The notes: generated by a model from the letters alone, not told the origin. Positions 50,756 through 62,251 are shown, counted from the stretch's first letter. The stretch is DNA of 64,000 nt from Hyphochytrium catenoides (GCA_900088475.1 FLMG01000368.1:149655-213654), one strand, 5' to 3'. Program-made: numbers and translations.

Positions 50756-51411
50756 CGAATGAGTTGGACAACGGCAGATCACGAAAAGCCACCCTTATGG
50801 CCGCGTCCTCTCGCGCCTCGTTGCGCAGCGCAGGAAGCTTCAACACTTCCTATGTCAACTCCCTCCTGCAGCGCTATACTCTGGACTAGAGACACTTATA
50901 GCCCTGCAAAGCGATCGAAATCTCTTCTCTTGTCTCCACCATCGCGACACGCTAACATCAGCAGCAGCAGCTCATCGACGCTCCACACTCCCATCTTTTC
51001 CCTTGACCAGCACACTACCCAAGAAGCGGGTGCCATCGTCCTCCGCCTGCCCAACTTCATTGGTGTGAAACACACACAAGAACACACCGAAAGCCGCTAA
51101 CGGCAATGTACTTGGTGGCCGCTAACGTCGAACCTATGCGTGGCTTTTTTTTGAGATTCGCTGTACAGTACGAAGCTCTGCTTCTGCCTCAAGGCGTCGG
51201 TGAGTAAGTTGACGTCTCTGTTGAAAGCCGCTCGGCTCTCAGACTCTCATCAGTCTCCGTCGGGTACTGAGGTGTGCCCAGTATCCGCTCGTCCAGTACG
51301 TCCCTGCACGATCCAGTGACCCCCACCCTAACATCCTTCCTTCAGAAGTCCAGCATTCTTCATCAGAAAAATCCGTGCCTCCGAGAGGATCAGCTGAAGA
51401 TTACTGGCAGG
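50756..51411. other. Intergenic region between divergent Utp21 and PPP4R2 genes
   Basis: About 650 bp containing both promoters. A 113-codon frame (from 50759) runs on the plus strand, rich in S, T, P and R and without recognisable features; I do not call it. Confidence 0.4.
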
Positions 51412-52381
51412 ATGTCCCAGGCGGATAGAGCGGCGGTGGACCGCCAACTAGAAGGTAGTCCGGCGTGTTGTTTGCGAGCTCTTTCATTACCGTCGTTATC
51501 ACTTTATTGCTTTAGACTTATAGTTCTGGAATGTACTAATTATACCCCTTCCCCATGTATTGTCTGGACATCACTCCGCCAGCCTTTGCCAAAGAGGAGC
51601 TGAAGGAGATGACGGCCGAGCTGAAGGAGGTGAATCCTTGACGTTCTGCTTTCATCTTCGACACGATCTTAATAGGCGACCCTCATATCTTGCCTTTCCA
51701 GGCCCTGCACGAGATCGCGCAAACTGGCCAGCTTCATTATAAGTGGTCGGATCTGAAGCATCTTTTGTCGTTCAAAATGATAGAGGTCAGGGCCTTTCCC
51801 ACTGTCACTGTTTCCCGTCCATATGGTATGCTCTACTAACTCGCAAACCCTCTACTGGCCTTGGATTTTGTATGGTTAGGCTGTTGATGTGGTGGAGAAG
51901 AGCTCTAAGCCGTTCGTGCCCCAGAGCAGCAGTTCGGAGACACTTGACACTAAAAAGCAGCAGCTGCGGAAAGATCTCTTAGCTTTCGATAGGTATGATC
52001 TGCGCCTCTTATGCTCCTCTTCAGTGAGCTTTCTCTTCTAGGCCCTTATCGAACTACCGTCGCTCTGAAACTCTTCTTACGAGTGTTGCCACCATCCAGT
52101 AGATACCTTACCCTCGTGTCGACTGCTGCCTCTAGTGCTCCTTTTACCCTCCAACGACTAGCAGAGATTGTGGAAGACCCTACGCGGCACTATAAGAACA
52201 TCAACAAGCTCTGTAATGGGCTAGAGAAGGTTCGGCATTCCTTTCAAATCTGGATCCCTGCATCCCAGGTGCGCTGACATGGCGCTTCTCCTTGCTTCTC
52301 ATGCGCTTGCAGCTTCTATCCGTCAGCTCTACTATACCACAACAGCCACGAGAGGAGAGAAAGGAAGACCCCACTCTGTAG
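51412..52381 (+). CDS. PPP4R2: Protein phosphatase 4 regulatory subunit 2 (short form)
   Basis: Six exons (51412-51454, 51583-51629, 51702-51785, 51880-51992, 52136-52229, 52313-52381) total 450 nt, divisible by three, for 149 residues. The conserved core is present: ALHEIAQTGQLHYKWSDLKH, LLSFKMIEAVDVVEKS, LLAFDSAPFTLQRLAEIVED, RHYKNINKLCNGLEKLLSV and SSTIP. This resembles the PPP4R2 pattern FxxAPFTIQRLCELL..P..NY..TDKFLRG.EK. The protein should bind the PP4 catalytic subunit and take part in DNA-damage or centrosome-related dephosphorylation, by family knowledge. The long acidic disordered tail of animal PPP4R2 is missing, since a stop at 52379-52381 follows just after the core, so it is either a minimal form or a further exon was missed. 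Confidence 0.88.
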
Positions 52382-52579
52382 AATGATCTTCCACCAAGAA
52401 CCTCCCGCTTCGAAAACTTCTTAAGAAAGTGGGAAGGGTTTAAAGAAGTCTGTCAAGTGGAGCCTTGAAGAGGTCTGTGTGTGGAGTGGAGCCAAAGGGA
52501 AGCCTACGATTGAGCAGAAATCCCAGACGGACCTATATGCATACGTTCAGCCGTTACCGCCCAATACGGCTGGCCGCGC

Positions 52580-53277
52580 TCATCCAGCGGACAGAGCATG
52601 CTGGTTTACGTGCCGACGAAGCGACGGCTCAGTCTTCATCACCTTAAGACAGCCTTGGACTGGGCAAACAAACATCGTTCCTTGCCTTTTATGATGCAGA
52701 ATGTGTTTCTGGCAGCGAATGCAGGAGCAAATATAGGTTGATTAGTCAACTCCTTTGTTAACAGCACGATAGAATTCGATAGTGACGCACACAAATCGTT
52801 GACTAGTACCTGATGGCTAGGCGAGTCCTTCAGGAGTACGCGATCACATCCACAATGCTCGCATATAATGTAGGCCTTGCCTGTTCTGCGACTCATCTCA
52901 GTTCTCTTTCGCTGAGCTTGGAGTCGTGCCTTAAACATCGAGTAGTAGGAGTGTTCCGCTTTAAAAATAGTGGCGGGCTGAGAACTGGCTGTGAGAGAGA
53001 CCGTCTTATGGCGACATATTCTATGCCACCTTCGACGATAGAGGACTTTCCACAGACGTTCACTTCTTGCAACGCTACGCCAATCCTGACAGACTTTAGA
53101 GAGGAAACACAACCGCTTGAATGTGCAGAACGACATGATGTGTTCAAGCAATTCGTCTGGGAAGCGCTGTGACCACCCATGAAAAGGTGGCCTCTGCTTG
53201 GGTTCCTTTTTGTCTATCAAAGGCCAGACAATAGGGCTGTCATAAAAGGTCAAGTCCGCTTTCCTTTTCTTGGGCAT
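52580..53277 (-). CDS. F-box protein with C-terminal C2H2 zinc fingers
   Basis: Two exons (53277-52810 and 52708-52580) give 597 nt, 198 residues. MPKKRKADLTFYDSPIVWPL opens the protein; the F-box is at about residues 35-80 (RFPDELLEHIMSF, RLCFLSKVCQDWRSVARSER, LWKVLYRRRW). After a helical linker, the second exon completes CEHCGCDRVLLKDSPSHQKH joined to ILHH, a first C2H2-like finger, and CPVQGCLKVMKTEPSLRRHV followed by NQH, a textbook C2H2 finger. F-boxes link substrates to SCF ubiquitin ligases, and the fingers may bind the substrate or nucleic acid. An upstream open exon (from the ATG at 53554) can join in phase through a 46-bp intron (53355-53310), so the true protein may be longer by about 80 residues; I kept the conservative start. 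It converges with PPP4R2. Confidence 0.82.
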
Positions 53278-53608
53278 ACTAGCAACCTTCTCAGAAGAGG
53301 CAGAGACGTCTGAGTACCTCAACCATCGTCCTTACCACACAGAACTACGGCCTACCTGTAGCAATCGCGACTCTCGGTAGTGTAATGCCCTCAGGTGTGG
53401 TTCCATCTGCGCCAGAGGAGACTTGAATGAAAAAGGCATGGGCGCCATAGGCTTCCATTCTTCCTATAGAATAGCGGTGGTTGAGGGAAACGCGATGAGA
53501 AGCGAGAAAGAACTTTGCAGCGAAGTCGAACCGCTTCCACAGAGTCAGACGCATCCAAGATAAATTAACAGCACGGGATACTTCGGTATCAATCTCAGAC
53601 AACTGACC

Positions 53609-55268
53609 TTAAAGCTCGTCAACTTCACAATCTGGGCCCGGGTAAGCCAATTTTCCTCCGTCGCCAGAGCGAAGAATGCTTCCTTGAGCGGCGTAGGCAT
53701 CCGCGCAAGAGGCTGGCCATAGATCTCTCAGTTCCTGGTTCAACTTATGATGGTAGCAAAACAAGGGAGAAAATACCTGAATAAGAGAAGACAAGATCTC
53801 CCTTAAGCTGTCAAGAACCCGTTTGAAGGAATCAGCAGTACTCAAGCGCGACGCAGGGCGTTGAATCATTATGTACATGGTTCCCTTAGCCGCGGAGACA
53901 ATAACTTTCAATCGCTCTGGATGCATCCTTGCCGCCTTGTTGAATTGCCGTACCTCCGGCAAAAGCTCTGAAAGTAAGATGTTTAACGCCCTTGTGACAA
54001 ACCTCTCCTCTAGATATTCCGCATGGGCTAAGAGACCCGCCAATGACTCCACGGTCGAGGACATTGGTGTCCCATCCTGAAGGCGTTCATCTGCGAGCTG
54101 TGCTATCCATGAGCTGCATAACATAGCACTGTATTTATGGTCAAAGCTTGCATAGTAAAAGAGTAGGATGGATAACGCTTCGCAGTACACTTGGCCCTCA
54201 GTGGAGAGAGATAGTCCATCATACAGTCGGAGAAGGGCATTGAATACGCATAAGCAGTCATCAGCAGTTCCTAACAGGTGAAGCTTCTGGACCCAGGCAA
54301 TGAGGCTAGAGACAGCGCTAGACGTGATCCTTTCTAGTTTTGCATCAGCGGGGGGAAGAAACCTGTATTGCCGCAACATCGCCCGGATGCAATGCAAGTC
54401 AGCCCTTTCGTCGTAGACGTCGTCAATTTCTTCGTCCGAGTTAAAATCATTGCTCCCGTCCTCAAACCGGGCCAGCTTCTGATGATCAGCGCGTAGCTCA
54501 GCATAGATCAGTGCGCCCACTAGTGAAGTCAGTATCGGCGTCGCTGTACCACTAGTCTGTAGCCCAATGTCCAGAATTGGACCAATACAGCTGGTCACAA
54601 TCTCTACGTTGTCAGTTGCAAAAAGATCACCCCAAAACTGCAGCACTGACTCTTGGAAATGTCTTGGAACATAGAGAGGAACCAACGATGTTACTTCTCC
54701 CAGAGCCGCAGCAAACAGCTGAACTCCTTCAAGTTTTTTGGAACCCTTCAGTTGCCTCATCGAGACTATCGCCCCCTTAAAGAGCACCCTAGAGAGAGGT
54801 ACCGATAATGTGGCGTTCATTGATATTAGATCAACCACACAGCGAACCATGCACTGGGTAACGCCCCGACTCCAGCAGCCGTCAGCACACCAGGTCCATT
54901 GGCGGCGAAGCAATAGTGGTACGAGGATCGGGCTTGAAGGCCATGGTTGCCTTAGCCATTCCTCACCATAAGCTCTACTAGAGGCTGGTGGAAACAGTAT
55001 AGTCTTTTCACTTTCAGCTGCGTCATGAAGCAGTTGTTGCAATTCATACAGCGGCGGGTGATGGACGTTGTCAATTAGTTCAGAGAGTTGACGTTGATAT
55101 GCTGTACCAGAGGCTTAGACAGGGACCTACCAAGATGCAGAAGCTGGGAGACTTACCAGCCAAAATTGAGGTGAGGGTAGGCTTGCGGTCCGCATCCTGC
55201 GGTATGGTCAAAGACGAGGACAAAGGTTGACTCCAAGCTCCCGAAGTTCTGATCTGAGGGCTGACCAT
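53609..55268 (-). CDS. Helical-repeat protein of unknown family
   Basis: Two exons (55268-55157 and 55101-53609) total 1605 nt, divisible by three, for 534 residues. Start MVSPQIRTSGAWSQPLSSSL is followed by a fully helical-looking chain of leucine/alanine-rich stretches (LTSLVGALIYAELRADHQKL, ALNILLSELLPEVRQF, FKRVLDSLREILSSLIQVF) and one acidic linker (DEEIDDVYDERADLH). The composition and spacing suggest HEAT- or ARM-like alpha-solenoid repeats, as in exportins, importins or the TTI1/TTI2/TELO2 group. No sequence motif lets me choose. The gene is divergent from the proteasome beta-3 gene and shares its ~725-bp upstream region. Confidence 0.78.
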
Positions 55269-55994
55269 GATGGGAAGTCTACCATCTGTAAGTCGCCACG
55301 TTCAGAGGTTGACTACTCGCTCCACGAAACGACTTGCCTTACGCTTACAATCTTCATATCGGGATGAAGCCCAGACGTCACGCGCGCAGTGCATCAAGAC
55401 GCCCAGACTCTAATTCTGCAGACTTGTCCTCCCGATAACGATCATTGACCAAGCTTCGCACTTCCGCACATTCGCATCTCTTCCCATTCGCATTCTCACC
55501 CATTGCCCTTTACCAACGAGGCCATCTTGAATGTAACACCTTATCTTTCGAATGGTACGACTCCTTTCAAGTCTTATCAGGAACATCATCTGGCTACTAG
55601 ATCTGAAATCGGAGAGCCAGGAATGGCAATCATTCTCGACGGCAGCTGGCGATATTATGGATAGGCTTACTCCGCCACGAGGTGGCTCTAGGAATACTGA
55701 ACACATTGCGGCAAAGCACCCAATAACGGAGTTATCTACCTGCTCGAATTCACACGAAGCAACAAAAGATCATTTTGCTTCTCTCTCTTGACGATCTAAC
55801 CGGCACCTTGCCGCGTTCTGTGAGCCTGCATTAGTTTCGCCGCAGATCCTTGTGCCGCAGCAGCCAGATTGAGATTGCAGCTCAATACATCTCCAGAGCT
55901 CAAGCGCTTTGTCTCAGCACGAGAGCTCAATTGCCGTTGCAGATCCTGGAGCTGTCACTTCTTACATCAGCCATTTTACAAGCGGCTCTTCACA
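55269..55994. other. Intergenic region between divergent genes
   Basis: About 725 bp between the helical-repeat gene (minus) and the proteasome beta-3 gene (plus). Short open frames on both strands, none recognised. Confidence 0.4.
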
Positions 55995-57005
55995 ATGGTA
56001 AGGTCAAAAGAGAGGAGTATCTGCCGGAGATGCACCTCTTGGGCTTATTTCTAATCTCTGTACATATCGATTGCTCCACGCTAGTCAATCCTTGAATACA
56101 ATGGCGCTGCTGTCGTAGCTATGGCAGGGAAAAACTGCGTGGCTATTGCAAGGTGAGCACTACGGTTGATCGGAGAAACTTTTACACGGACCTTGACTAA
56201 GGATTGCTGTGGCAGTGACACCCGCCTAGGCATCCAGGCAAAGACCATCTCTATGGATTTCCAGAAGGTCTTTAAAATGCACGACAAGCTATATGTCGGG
56301 TTGGCAGGATTAGCAACTGACGTACAGACTGTTTCGCAAAGGTACCGCTTCTGGGGAAAGGTGGTCGAAGCGTAATGGCAAAGAGGATTAACACACTGTT
56401 CCCTTGTCTCCCTTAGGCTGATGTTCAGACGGAACGTCTATCAACTGAAGGAGGAGAGAGACATGAAGCCTAAGACTTTTGCGAATATGCTTTCACATAT
56501 GCTTTATGAAAAGAGGTAGGGAAATTGCTATGGAGACAGTGTAGTTTCACGTTTCTTAGTGTGGTTCTTTAGGTTTGGCCCCTGGTTTGTTGAACCTGTA
56601 GTCGCAGGACTGGACGAGAACAATGAACCATTTATAACCAGCATGGATCTTATTGGGGCTCCGTGCCTTGCGACGGACTTCGTCTGCGCAGGTACCGCTG
56701 ATGAGAATCTCTTAGGAATGTGTGAAGCTCTGTGGAAGCCCAATATGGTACGTGCATGGCTGCGCAAGCTCTTTACGTGAGCTTACAGTTTAGTGTCAGG
56801 GTCCGGATGAGCTCTGTGAAGCCATCTCTCAAGCTTTGTTGGCGTCGGTCGACCGTGATGCTCTGAGCGGCTGGGGAGCAGTGGTCCATGTGATGTGAGT
56901 GCGATGTTAGCAGAAGGCTGTCAGAATCATGTATAGCTAACAGCGCTGACTTGTAGAACTGAGACGGGCGTAACGACTCGGCGATTAAAGGTCAGACAGG
57001 ACTGA
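55995..57005 (+). CDS. PSMB3: 20S proteasome subunit beta-3
   Basis: Seven exons (55995-55997, 56085-56152, 56216-56341, 56417-56515, 56573-56747, 56800-56894, 56957-57005) total 615 nt, divisible by three, for 204 residues, within one residue of the human length (205). The protein is a non-catalytic beta-ring subunit. Characteristic blocks are [100 protein letters not shown] and [18 protein letters not shown]. The first coding exon is only the ATG itself: ATG|GTAAGG at 55995, with an 87-bp intron ending CTAG before TCAATC. There is no ATG in frame in exon 2 after the stop upstream of it, which supports this. Confidence 0.95.
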
Positions 57006-58633
57006 TCGAGAGTGCGCTGCAGATATTGCCACCTTCATCAAGATTGGTACAAAGCTTCATACAATGGCTTGGGAAGCCCTATTGTCCCCGGCTATATTGC
57101 AAAACACGCGATTCTATTATTCTCCCTAGCTATATCACCTCATAACTTCACCCAGAAATGAGAAAGAGACTCTTTAAAGCCATTAGAAGGCCCGGCAATT
57201 AGCACTTCTTATCCCAACAGGAAAGGCCTTGTCGTCTAGGTGGATTGAGGAAGGGTCTTGTCGTCTACGTAGATTGAGCGAGGCTGGGCGATTGTCTGAA
57301 GTTGCTATCTGGGTTACTATCAGCTTCTGGATGGGAATCGCTGTCGCGTAACCCTCTCCGCACCCCCGACCCCGATCATTGCGTCCACCTATTTCATAAA
57401 TCAAACTTGAGCAGCGGCAGCTCATGGAGCTCCGGGAGGTTGCGAGACTCTCTGCATTCAAGGATACACGTGCACAGTTTAGATAGTATCGTCCACGCAG
57501 TCCTGCACTGAAGCTACCCCCAACGATAGAGTCAGCTATTCCTTCCTCTCCACTTATTATACATGCTTTCATCATCACATGTGGACCGCACTGGGAACAG
57601 TTCACCTCTAAAGTTGTTTCCATAGCACAGCAGGAGGAAGAACAAAACTTCAAGACAGCAACAGACGCGCAGATAGAAAGAGAAGAATAGCCTGTGATGT
57701 CATAAGAGAAGGGACTGGTTGGCTACGTGCCATCGCACTCTGTTGATAGGAAGGAGTGCGCCGAGATAACTACCAAGGAACCAAATGAGGCTCCACTACC
57801 AGTACAAACCTCCTGAATTTTTGACCATCATGAGAAGATGGACATACAGGCCATTGCAAAAGGAATAGAAGAGAGAGAGAGAGAGAGAGACTGCACCGAC
57901 CGACCGAGCTGCCATACCAACAGTTCAAAGAGATAGAGTTACTATGCTTTGTTCAATCACTCTCCAGGCCGCACGGAACTCGAGGGATGTAAGCCCTTCA
58001 GTTCTATAAATAAAAATCCTCCATGATTATACAGTACGCCGTACTCCGTATATACTGTATCGTCATCCTTTCTACAATGCATACAGTCAACCCCGCGCCA
58101 CCATCATCACTCAGCATATCACTCTCCTGTCACGATAAAAGGGCCTGCCTGCGCTGTCCTTCATCTCCTCACACAATAATAATGAATTGAAGAATGGCCA
58201 TGTCTTCGTCCTGCCCGGCTCCGTCAGAACTTTGACCACTCTCAAAAGGCGAGGAGAATAGATGGAGAATGAAAAAGACAGGCATCACCATAGTTGAATG
58301 ATGGATATTACGCTGAAGATAGTGCGATGATACACGGACGTGAGGGCAACGAGGAGAAGCAAGAGAAGCCGCTTGAACTGAGGATGAATGTGACTAAGGG
58401 GAATAGCAAGGAACTGATGGAACGGCAGATCTAAGTGGAAGTCTTTCGCTTCTTTGGCTCGGCAGCCTCCTTGGCAGCTCTGCTTTTTGCTACTTCAACC
58501 ACTGTCTCGCATTTCTTGGCTGGCTCACGTTGACGAAAGTAGCCCTTGTTGGACTAATGAACTAACTGAGAGCCATATAACGGAAAAGGGGGAAGAAGAG
58601 TTGGCAACGACGCTACTACAGCTTGTGGATACC
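57006..58633. other. Long intergenic region
   Basis: About 1.6 kb between PSMB3 and the ArfGAP gene. It holds a GA dinucleotide repeat (57871-57890) and a partial duplication near 57.22-57.28 kb (CTTGTCGTCTA with a following GATTGAG, twice, 39 bp apart). A 156-codon minus-strand frame (57653-57183) with many cysteines and arginines does not look like a conserved protein. I see no gene here. Confidence 0.45.
57871..57890 (+). repeat. (GA)10 microsatellite
   Basis: Ten uninterrupted GA dinucleotides following an A/G-rich run. Confidence 0.98.
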
Positions 58634-59883
58634 ATGACTGGCATTAGGAGTCCGCCGCTCTCACCCCAGACGACAGAGAAAGACGTAGCTCACGCTCCGC
58701 TAGGGGCATTGCGAGAGGAGGAGATATTCTCCCTCCCTGGGAATAAGGTTCGTCCCTCCTGAGTTACTCCCGAACACTATGGCGATGTCGCTTTACCATT
58801 CCTGCCTGGCAGCATTGTGCCGACTGTGGAAAAGGACCAGCGAAATGGGCTGACGTGAGCCACGGAATCGTTATTTGCTTACACTGCTCCGGGAAGCATC
58901 GCGCACTGGGCGTGGCGGTGTCAGTGGTCCGCTCACTCGACATGGATGACTGGACGGTTCCCCAGTACAAGAAGATGCTGGTAAACGTCTAAACATTCAC
59001 TCTACAATTGCCATCTTGCTGGGTTCAGCACAGCGGTCTGCTAATAGCTGGATCTGTGTAGGCCGGCGGCAATCACTCGTGGAAAGCATACTGCGATACC
59101 CACGGGCTACCGTCCAACTTTCATACCAGCGATAAATATACAAGCCGCTTGGCACAAGTCTATCGACAGAGGTCTGGATTCTTCTAGAGAAGATATTTGG
59201 AGTCAACTCTGTTCTGACTGCGATTTTGTCTTCAACTGTCGGTGGTTAGAATTAGTGCCCTTGCTAGGGGTGAGCCCGTGGAAGAACTAGCTGCTCCATT
59301 AGCGTTAGCAGGGCAAGTAGCTCCTGATGAAGCGTCAGAAATATCTGCAAAGTGTACTCTCTGTAGTAACAAGGTCCCTTTAGAGAAACTCAATCTTCAT
59401 TCAGAAGAGTGTCAAGTCTCTGGCTCGGTACGTGCAGGTAGACCTTGTGCCTAGCATGTCGCTGGACCTCAACCTCACCCTGAAAGCAAGTCTTGCTAAC
59501 TCACCACGATGCAGAAGTTGCCGGCGGCTGATGTTGTGCTGGAAGAGCCAGGTGCGAAGCTAGGCCTGCTTATAACTAAATCGTCAAAGGGGATGGCTGT
59601 CATCTCCAAAAGTAAGACTTCCTGTACATGTCCTGCCCTGCTAGTGGACTGATCTATGATCGCAGTTATTGCAGGCAGCGCCGCTGACAGAAAAGGCATT
59701 CCGTCTGGGTCTATCGTAGTTGGCGTCAACGACACCATCATGAGCACTTATGAAGAGATTATCAGCGCGTTGCAATCGCCCTCTCGACCCATGAAGTTGC
59801 ATCTCCAGGTGGTAATGAGCTCCTTGTGTGTGTCTCTCTCCCTCCAGCTGGTTCCTCACCTAACCGTGGTCCTACAGATGTAA
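58634..59883 (+). CDS. ArfGAP protein with zinc-finger-like and PDZ domains
   Basis: Seven exons (58634-58747, 58813-58980, 59062-59171, 59250-59427, 59515-59611, 59666-59808, 59878-59883) total 816 nt, divisible by three, for 271 residues. The ArfGAP domain begins around residue 36: NKHCADCGKGPAKWADVSHG followed by ICLHCSG, and HRALGVAVSVVRSLDMDDW, AGGNHSWKAYCD, RLAQVYRQR. The C-x2-C..C-x2-C zinc site and the catalytic arginine (in KHRALG) are present, so it should stimulate GTP hydrolysis by Arf proteins. A CTLCSNKVPLEKLNLHSEEC segment looks like a small C-x2-C..H..C zinc site. A PDZ-like domain follows: AKLGLLITKSSKGMAVI, IIAGSAADRKGIPSGSIVVG, VNDTIMSTYEEIISALQ, ending at MKLHLQM with the stop at 59881. 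An upstream in-frame stretch without ATG exists, so a longer N-terminus is possible. Confidence 0.88.
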
Positions 59884-60095
59884 GCTTTCAACAGCTCAGC
59901 GGCGAAGGCAACAAGCGGCTCTTATATCCGCGGAATGGAGGAGCTTGCTATGAGCAGGTAGCACCCTGTGCCCTGTCAAGCACCTGATTAAGAGGACGGC
60001 CTTTATAAGCATCCTAAACTGTAGATATGTTACACTAGTACTATGTGTGCAAAGCCTGGGTGAGTGATACGGCAGTACGCTTCCACGAAGAAATC

Positions 60096-62251
60096 CTATA
60101 GAGCATTTCCTTCCACTAGACTTTTGACTTGGCGGTAGTACCGCTTATTGAATGCCAGCCGGCAAGTGCGGCATGGGAATGGCTTCGTGTACACTGGTTC
60201 GTACCAATAGTTGACGGCGATATTCTTTCCCTCCACATCCGGGGAGGAGTAGACTTCATGCCACCAGTATGCCGGCTGCCAGAAGCAGACACAGAGGGTG
60301 ATTGACGTGAGTTGGAAGCTTTTGATGTCAAGCAATCTCCTTACCAAGTATAGAGCATCGCCACTCTGGACATCGCAGGAGAGGGCACTGGCCTGACGAA
60401 ACAATGGATACTTTGCGATGTCCGGGCTCTGAAGGTCCACGGGGCTATTCACCATTGATGTCGATTCAAGCAGCTTCCGTCGATGGAACTTGTCGTTTTC
60501 CCGATCGTACTCAAGGATTGCCTGCAAGTGCCAACGCCAGAGTCGCGTGATGCCCGATTGGCTAGAAGATGCGGGGCTTAGATTGGTTTCGTCATACCTC
60601 GCGGACGTGGCCCTCATACAGGTGTTCACTCTCCGAAGGTTCAAATAGCAGGAGCTTCTTGGAACCAGACACCATGACCAAGAGGTTCTCATATGGGTCA
60701 AAGTGAAGCTTGCCAACCTGAACGAGTGTTACGGCTGTGTATCAGTAACCAGATGCTAAGCGTCGTGGTGCACGCCTTAGTCACGAAGAGAAAATTATGA
60801 GCGAAGAAGCTCACCGTCTTGCCGTCACCAAACCAAAGATTAGTTGTGCTCTCGGCGAGGAAAGAAGCGAACGGAAACCCCGGCAGCTCCCTTCGCAAAA
60901 CCTCCTTCAGGCTCCGAAGAGAGGTATATTCAATATAGAAAGAAGTATTTGAGCTCTTCCGCTGCATAAGCTGCAGAAACTCTTTGAATTTGATGTCCAT
61001 GGTCGCTGGCCGGACAACGACACGATCTGGGGACTCCAACTGCTCTAGAACACTCTGAGGAACGTGCTGAGATGTCGCCTGTTCCCACCAGAGCAGTGGC
61101 TCTGTTCCTTCGAAATTACCATCCGGGCTAATCTTGACATGGATCTGTTGGTCTCCCAGCTCCTCATTAAAATATTGCAGGTTCCATTTCTCCAGGACTG
61201 ACCAGTTCTGATAAAACGTGACATTCCAAGTATCAGAAGCAGCAGAAGACACATCTTCTCTGAGATGTTTCTTCAGAACCGATTTCTACGCACCTGCGCG
61301 GCGTTCTGGATGACAACCGGAGTATTCTTGCTTACGTAGTCACGAAAGAATGACCATGCCGTTACGTTCGAGACGTCAATTCGATCGCATTCGCTCTGCT
61401 TTGGGCCGTTCTCTACATGACGGGGGGTGAGGAAGATACGTGCCCGATTTTCCATAAACCGGCCTATCTTTGTGGAGGTTCCCGGTAGAGATGAAAGGAA
61501 CGTGCCACACTGTCCATCAAGATAAGGATAGCGCCCAATGAGACAACAAAAAATATCATCAGATGCCTGAAGCGGAGAACAGAATATTGAAGGGCGAGGT
61601 CGATCTAACCTTCTCGTTGATAAACTCAACTACATCCTCAAGTGTAAATGGGCCTGGTAGGGAGCTGATTAGTCTTCTGAGCTGGGAACAGCCAGCATTA
61701 CTCCAGGGCTATAGCAAACGACCAAGCAAATTTTCTGGTACCAAACAAAGGCAGAAATGTACTTGACAGTCCTTTGAGAGTGGCTTGCGAGAAGGGAAAT
61801 CGTCTAGGGCTCTAACGGGGACACTGCTAATACCAGCCTCCTTCGGGATGTCCTTTGACCCAGTCACTGCAGCGTTACCTTGATACTTCTCCTTATTGAG
61901 GCTTAGATCGTATTTGTTTGTTGGGGGTGCAAGCAGACAGCTAAAGTCGCTCTCCTTCTTAGGGAAGTAGTAGAGAGCATGCTCTTCCCGTACGCTGATA
62001 TAATCAAGGTTGGCTGTTGGCATCGACATGAAGATAACATTAGGTATTCCACGAAACAGCGCTTGCGTATCGTTGAAGATTTTTTTATGAAGGCTTGCAC
62101 TGTCCATTTGCGGTTTAGATGGGAGGGAGAGGAGGAAAATATGATTCTGCCCTGCCAGTTCATCGAGTTGGCTGCGACCAAGACTCGCCTGAACGGTCAA
62201 TAAGAAGAGCAGAAGAACCTGCAGGGTCTCGCAGAGCAGGGATGTCGCCAT
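60096..62251 (-). CDS. Secreted/ER JmjC-domain (JMJD7-like) protein with thioredoxin-like N-terminus
   Basis: ATG at 62251 begins a signal peptide (MATSLLCETLQVLLLFLLTV followed by QASLG). The following ~180 residues resemble a PDI-type thioredoxin fold without a CxxC site; a joined exon completes it with SLPGPFTLEDVVEFINEK. Then a JmjC module: DVSNVTAWSFFRDYVSKNTP followed by VVIQNAAQ, NWSVLEKWNLQYFNEELGD, FASFLAESTTNLWFGDGKTV joined to GKLHFDPYENLLVMVSGSKK (HxD iron ligands), SGDALYLPAYWWHEV (distal His) and NIAVNYWYEPV. The KxLxDPYENLxxVxSG and LYLPAxWxHxV patterns match JMJD7-type 2-oxoglutarate oxygenases. The C-terminus ends RYYRQVKSLVEGNAL, without a KDEL-type signal. A lumenal or secreted protein hydroxylase is the likely role. 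Exon 1 is 62251-61763; later exon joins were checked in part. Confidence 0.88.

Noticed and set aside
50759-51100. 113-codon plus-strand frame between Utp21 and PPP4R2
   Set aside because: Ser/Thr/Pro/Arg-rich, starting just at the Utp21 start region; no motif or splice link to PPP4R2.
57183-57653. 156-codon minus-strand frame
   Set aside because: Cysteine/arginine/serine-rich random-looking sequence with no homology I recognise; it also covers a small local duplication.
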